From: an uncultured Phycisphaerae bacterium
GTDB lineage: Bacteria > Planctomycetota > Phycisphaerae > Phycisphaerales > SM1A02
Length of the DNA: 16,355 nucleotides
Reading direction: 5' to 3'
Assembly (NCBI GenBank): GCA_937899935.1
Contig: CALCOW010000478.1
Span: 1 to 16,355, forward strand
Shown here: positions 13,862-16,355 of the stretch, in pieces
How positions within the stretch are numbered: the stretch's first letter is position 1
Layout of the letters: every line of letters begins with the position of its first letter
Program-made: the position numbers and the translations under genes
The notes under the pieces: generated by a model
Told to the model about the DNA's origin: nothing
Seen by the model: only the letters and a program-made list of their open reading frames with translations
Databases searched by the model: none

Positions 13862-15189
13862 AGATCTACTTGCCCGTCCCATTCATTTTCGACTGCAACC
13901 ATTTCCCCCGCCTCGATCTTGTTGCCCTCAGTCACGATGACGCGGTCACCAGGTTGCAACCCAGCTTTCACAATGACCCATCCGTTTGGCAAGGACTCAC
14001 CTAGTTCGATAACACGGATTTGTGCCGTTTGAGTCGCCGTATCAAGAACAAAGACGCGATCACTCTGATCAGCTTGTTTGCCAACCAGTGATGAAGGCAG
14101 TGACAGTGGACGAACGAGATTTGATTGCGATGATGTCTCAGAAGACTGCGGTTTCCTAAAACGAACACGCGAGAGCATCTCTGGCTTTAACTCTGCTTCA
14201 GGGTTTTTGATCTTCACCTTCACTTCTATGGTGTTTTTCTGTATATCTGCTTTATGCACCAGTCGCGTGATCTCACCTTCGAAGATTCTTCCGGGTAGAA
14301 CATCAACAATGACCTCTGCTGGTTGCCCTACGCCAATTCGAGCTGCTTCCTTCAGAGGCACATCCACTCGCACTTGTAAAGAGGTTGGATCATAAAGTCG
14401 CACGATATAACCCATTTCAGTGTGGTTCATGTTTGGTGATCGAGGCATCCCAGGCTCTGCGAGTCGCTCTAAGACAACTCCATCAATCGGTGATCTGATC
14501 ACCGTCCGTGACAACGACAACTCGGCCGTTGCTAACTCAGTTGCAGCAATCTCGATCTCGGCATCAGCAATAGAACCCGCCACAACAGCAGCAGCATCAC
14601 ATTGCTTCATATGGGCATCAATTTTGAGTCGCTGTTGTACAACATTACGTTCAGTCGCAGCGCCTTCCGCATAGGCCTCTTCGAGGCGTGCCAGCTGATC
14701 TTCCATCACCAAGCGTTCAGCATGCAACTGCTCCATAACAGCCAATGCTTGTTGTTTCCTTGCTTTTTTGAAATCAAGTTGAGCTTTGGCACGCATCACA
14801 TCAAGACGGGCATCGTCAGGAATCAGGCGAGCCAACTCTTCATTCTTCGCAACCTGGTGCCCCTCGAGCACCCGAATCGATTCAACAACACCAGGAATAA
14901 GAACACTTGCATTCACCGCAAATGGATCTGGTTCAACCCAGCCAGCAGCTTGAAAAAGAATGTCGCTCTCCTGCTGCTGTTCAGCATTGAGGGGCGACTT
15001 GACTTGCCCAATGACTGGAAACACTTTGACAGGGATTTTCTTCTGAAAGGTCGCTTGCCCACTAAACACCAGCAACACTGCGGTAACAGCGAGAAGTCCA
15101 CAAGGCAAAATAACCCGAGACCACCAGTGTCTCGATGGTGCATTCACCGTATTGGTGACCTGGTCTCGGGGCTCTGATTTGTATGACAT
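13858..15189 (-). CDS. HlyD/MacA-type membrane fusion (periplasmic adaptor) protein
   Basis: The 443-residue protein is anchored by one N-terminal helix (about 26-46) and otherwise lies in the periplasm, where such adaptors link an inner-membrane pump to an outer-membrane channel. The two lipoyl half-motifs are visible: SVLIPGVVESIRVLEGHQVAKNEELARL (split across 95-122) and RTVIRSPIDGVVLERLAEPG (228-247). Between them, about 125-225 is an alpha-helical hairpin rich in Ala, Gln and Glu. Beta-barrel strands follow (LQVRVDVPLKEAARIGVGQPAEV, about 271-293), then a membrane-proximal domain with GLQPGDRVIVTEG (410-422). AGGA at 15201-15198 lies eight bases before the ATG. The stop overlaps the ATPase start as ATGA. 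No outer-membrane channel (TolC type) gene is present, so that partner must be encoded elsewhere if it is used. Confidence 0.92.
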   Translation of the reverse strand: MSYKSEPRDQVTNTVNAPSRHWWSRVILPCGLLAVTAVLLVFSGQATFQKKIPVKVFPVIGQVKSPLNAEQQQESDILFQAAGWVEPDPFAVNASVLIPGVVESIRVLEGHQVAKNEELARLIPDDARLDVMRAKAQLDFKKARKQQALAVMEQLHAERLVMEDQLARLEEAYAEGAATERNVVQQRLKIDAHMKQCDAAAVVAGSIADAEIEIAATELATAELSLSRTVIRSPIDGVVLERLAEPGMPRSPNMNHTEMGYIVRLYDPTSLQVRVDVPLKEAARIGVGQPAEVIVDVLPGRIFEGEITRLVHKADIQKNTIEVKVKIKNPEAELKPEMLSRVRFRKPQSSETSSQSNLVRPLSLPSSLVGKQADQSDRVFVLDTATQTAQIRVIELGESLPNGWVIVKAGLQPGDRVIVTEGNKIEAGEMVAVENEWDGQVDL

Positions 15190-15233
15190 CTATATATTCC
15201 TGACGATTCTCTATGAAAAGATAAAACACACAA

Positions 15234-15253
15234 CAACCGCACCCTACCGGTTG
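15234..15253 (-). terminator. Weak hairpin between the Cys-rich gene and the HlyD gene, possible attenuator
   Basis: Read on the minus strand, CAACCG (15253-15248), an eight-base loop and CGGTTG (15239-15234) form a six-base-pair perfect stem. A T-rich but interrupted tract, TTGTGTGTTTTATCTTTT, follows downstream. It lies in the 96-base gap 15190-15285. The stem is short, so it may be a leaky terminator that lowers expression of the exporter genes relative to the Cys-rich protein, or nothing at all. Confidence 0.3.
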
Positions 15254-15285
15254 GAGGATGTGGGTCGCTACATTGAGTTTTATTC

Positions 15286-15717
15286 TTAGAGTCGCAGGAT
15301 CTGTATCTGTAGAAGTCGTTGCTTACCTGGTGGTTCGCCCAGTGGCTCCGGGCTCAGTCCAACTTTCAATTCCTGGACCATGCCCATCGTCGGCAAAGCT
15401 ACGGCACTTAACTCCAACTCGTACCGATGGTCAGACTGCACGACGATGGTCGCCAACATCGGTTCAGCTGTTGGCGCATTACTAAGACTGCACTGACATT
15501 GAGAACAGCAATCTTGACCAATAGGTTGTTCTTGAGGTGCCTCCGTACATGTGTCACCAGAGCGGCAGCACGATGCGATGGGCGTCGGCGTTGGTGCAAC
15601 AACGAACTGACACGCGTCAAGGCACTGGTCACAATCTTGGCAACACAGTGCAAGGGCTGGATTAAGAAACCAGCCAAACACCGCCAGCAGCGTCATGATT
15701 GAGGCAATTCGCTTCAT
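15286..15717 (-). CDS. Small exported cysteine-rich protein of unknown function
   Basis: The ATG at 15717 is preceded by AGGA at 15726-15723 with five bases between. The 143-residue product starts MKRIASIMTLLAVFGWFLNP followed by ALA, a clean signal peptide. The mature N-terminal half is dense in cysteine: CCQDCDQCLDAC, then SCCRSGDTC, then DCCSQCQC, thirteen cysteines between about residues 25 and 76, separated by Pro/Thr/Glu linkers. Such clusters suit metal binding (copper, zinc or similar) or several disulfides; the sequence does not decide. The second half has no cysteine and contains a hydrophobic, strand-like part ending QILRL. It is the gene just upstream of the HlyD/ABC/permease genes in the same direction, 96 bases away, so it may be part of the same transcription unit and hint at a metal-related or redox-related substrate. 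I do not recognise a family. Confidence 0.72.
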   Translation of the reverse strand: MKRIASIMTLLAVFGWFLNPALALCCQDCDQCLDACQFVVAPTPTPIASCCRSGDTCTEAPQEQPIGQDCCSQCQCSLSNAPTAEPMLATIVVQSDHRYELELSAVALPTMGMVQELKVGLSPEPLGEPPGKQRLLQIQILRL

Positions 15718-15753
15718 ATCGTTCCTGAGTATAGCTCTCAAATAGGTACGTAG

Positions 15754-15766
15754 AGAAACTGTTTCT
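15754..15766. promoter_or_regulatory. Short perfect dyad upstream of the Cys-rich gene, possible operator
   Basis: AGAAAC-T-GTTTCT is a perfect inverted repeat with six-base arms and a one-base centre, 36 bases upstream of the Cys-rich gene's ATG. That is where a repressor or activator could sit over a promoter of the whole exporter block. The six-base TACGTA palindrome lies next to it (15747-15752). No regulator gene is in the window, and arms this short can occur by chance. Confidence 0.3.
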
Positions 15767-15792
15767 GGATCGTTGTCGGGAACCGACTCACT

Positions 15793-15831
15793 AAAACGGC
15801 TTTATTGAGCATGTTATTGCCCCTTAAAGCC
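15793..15831 (-). terminator. Probable terminator of the decarboxylase gene
   Basis: On the minus strand GGCTTTA (15831-15825) pairs perfectly with TAAAGCC (15804-15798). Inside the loop GGCA and TGCT can add four more pairs. Four T follow one base after the stem (15796-15793). It lies 31 bases after the decarboxylase stop and before the Cys-rich gene, which fits a transcription boundary between the two minus-strand genes. The stem is AT-rich in part, so strength is moderate. Confidence 0.5.
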
Positions 15832-15861
15832 ACACACATGCTGAAACGGCTCAAAAAGAAA

Positions 15862-16355
15862 CTAAGCCAATTCGAGCTGCGCCTGTTCCGCGGCTTGGCA
15901 AATTGCCTTCCAGGCTTGCTCAATATGCTGCTCCGTCGTTTTGGACGAGCCAATAGCCATACGAAGTATGTACTTACCGGCGAGTTTGCAGTGGCTTAAG
16001 TAGAGTTGTCCAGATTCATTGACAATTTCTAAAATTCGCTCAGTCACTGCGTCTCCACCGAGGTGTCGAAAGGTCACCAGCGTCATTGGATGCGGGGCTG
16101 CAAGCGCGAAGCGATCGTCAGCCTTGACCCAAGCGGCAAACATCTGGGCCTGCTGGATGTGATCTCGGGCAAAGTGACAGAGACCTTCAACGCCGTAGTG
16201 CCGGATCACCATCCAAAGCTTCAGCGCTCGAAACCGACGACCAAGAGGAATTTGCCAATCACGATAATCAGTGACTTTATCTTCTTTAGAAGACTCCGTC
16301 TTAAGATATTCAGGCAAAATTTCTAAAGCGCTTGTTAATGCCTCTCGGTTCTTGA
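15862..16355 (-). CDS. Aromatic-L-amino-acid decarboxylase family protein (group II PLP enzyme), C-terminal part
   Basis: The frame is open to the right edge of the window, so the start and the PLP-lysine domain are missing; 163 C-terminal residues are visible. The enzyme family decarboxylates aromatic or related amino acids with pyridoxal phosphate. The visible part has the family's C-terminal pattern: a PEYLKTE stretch near the edge, DYRDWQIPLGRRFRALKLWM (the strongly conserved D-W-x-I-P-L-GRRFRALKLW region), IRHYGVEGLCHFARDHI, LVTFRH, ERILEIVNESGQLYLSHCKL, then YILRMAIGSSKTTEQHIEQAW. The gene ends with TAG at 15864-15862 and is followed by a probable terminator. Substrate (phenylalanine/tyrosine, DOPA, tryptophan) cannot be told without the active-site half. 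The family call is secure; the exact enzyme is open. Confidence 0.88.
   Translation of the reverse strand, partial: KNREALTSALEILPEYLKTESSKEDKVTDYRDWQIPLGRRFRALKLWMVIRHYGVEGLCHFARDHIQQAQMFAAWVKADDRFALAAPHPMTLVTFRHLGGDAVTERILEIVNESGQLYLSHCKLAGKYILRMAIGSSKTTEQHIEQAWKAICQAAEQAQLELA

Noticed and set aside
14602..15177. A 191-codon plus-strand frame antisense to the HlyD gene
   Set aside because: The minus-strand HlyD protein has clear family motifs throughout; the plus-strand frame has none and looks like a mirror effect of its codon use.
15728..15733. TATACT on the minus strand as a -10 box for the Cys-rich gene
   Set aside because: A start seven bases downstream would fall inside the AGGAAC ribosome binding site and remove it from the message.
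1..16355. Mobile elements, CRISPR arrays, tRNA or rRNA genes
   Set aside because: I looked for transposase or integrase motifs, regularly spaced repeats and cloverleaf-like stretches in the gaps and saw none.

Overview
The window looks like an ordinary chromosomal segment of a Gram-negative-type bacterium of moderate GC. The best guess from the sequence alone is a planctomycete, perhaps of the Phycisphaerae. The pointers are a futalosine-pathway menaquinone gene, a split HlyD/ABC/FtsX exporter with an OB-fold-like lipoprotein carrying a CPVPWDYCC motif, and a very long coiled-coil membrane protein; this assignment is inference. I see no IS element, phage gene, CRISPR array, tRNA or rRNA.

Left part (1-4070): the start of recO runs off the left edge on the minus strand. 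Facing away from it is a plus-strand cluster of a ParA/Soj ATPase, a VanZ-type membrane protein carrying two zinc ribbons, and the lipid II flippase murJ. The first two genes overlap and the third follows after 38 bases, so this may be one transcript that places chromosome partition next to cell-wall export.

Middle (4057-10226): mqnE (menaquinone synthesis through futalosine) converges on murJ and overlaps its end. Divergent from mqnE is a 915-residue protein with about 600 residues of coiled coil followed by a Wzz-like two-helix membrane module; it ends at a textbook intrinsic terminator. A secreted protein of unknown function (minus strand) and mobA (plus strand) diverge from a short spacer. 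mobA meets the next minus-strand gene stop-on-stop.

Right part (10223-15717): a six-gene minus-strand block reads, in order of transcription, a Cys-rich exported protein, a HlyD-type membrane fusion protein, a LolD/MacB-type ATPase, two FtsX-type permeases, and an OB-fold-like lipoprotein with a four-cysteine cluster. The core genes overlap by ATGA, ATGA and TAATG junctions. Together they look like a tripartite-style exporter or envelope-remodelling machine of unknown substrate, bracketed by two cysteine-rich exported proteins. At the right edge is the C-terminal third of an aromatic-L-amino-acid (group II PLP) decarboxylase, followed by a probable terminator.

The two least explained items are the Cys-rich/ABC/lipoprotein block and the giant coiled-coil Wzz-like protein. 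No intergenic gap reaches 300 bases; the largest is 8462-8701, which holds a terminator and two small hairpins.
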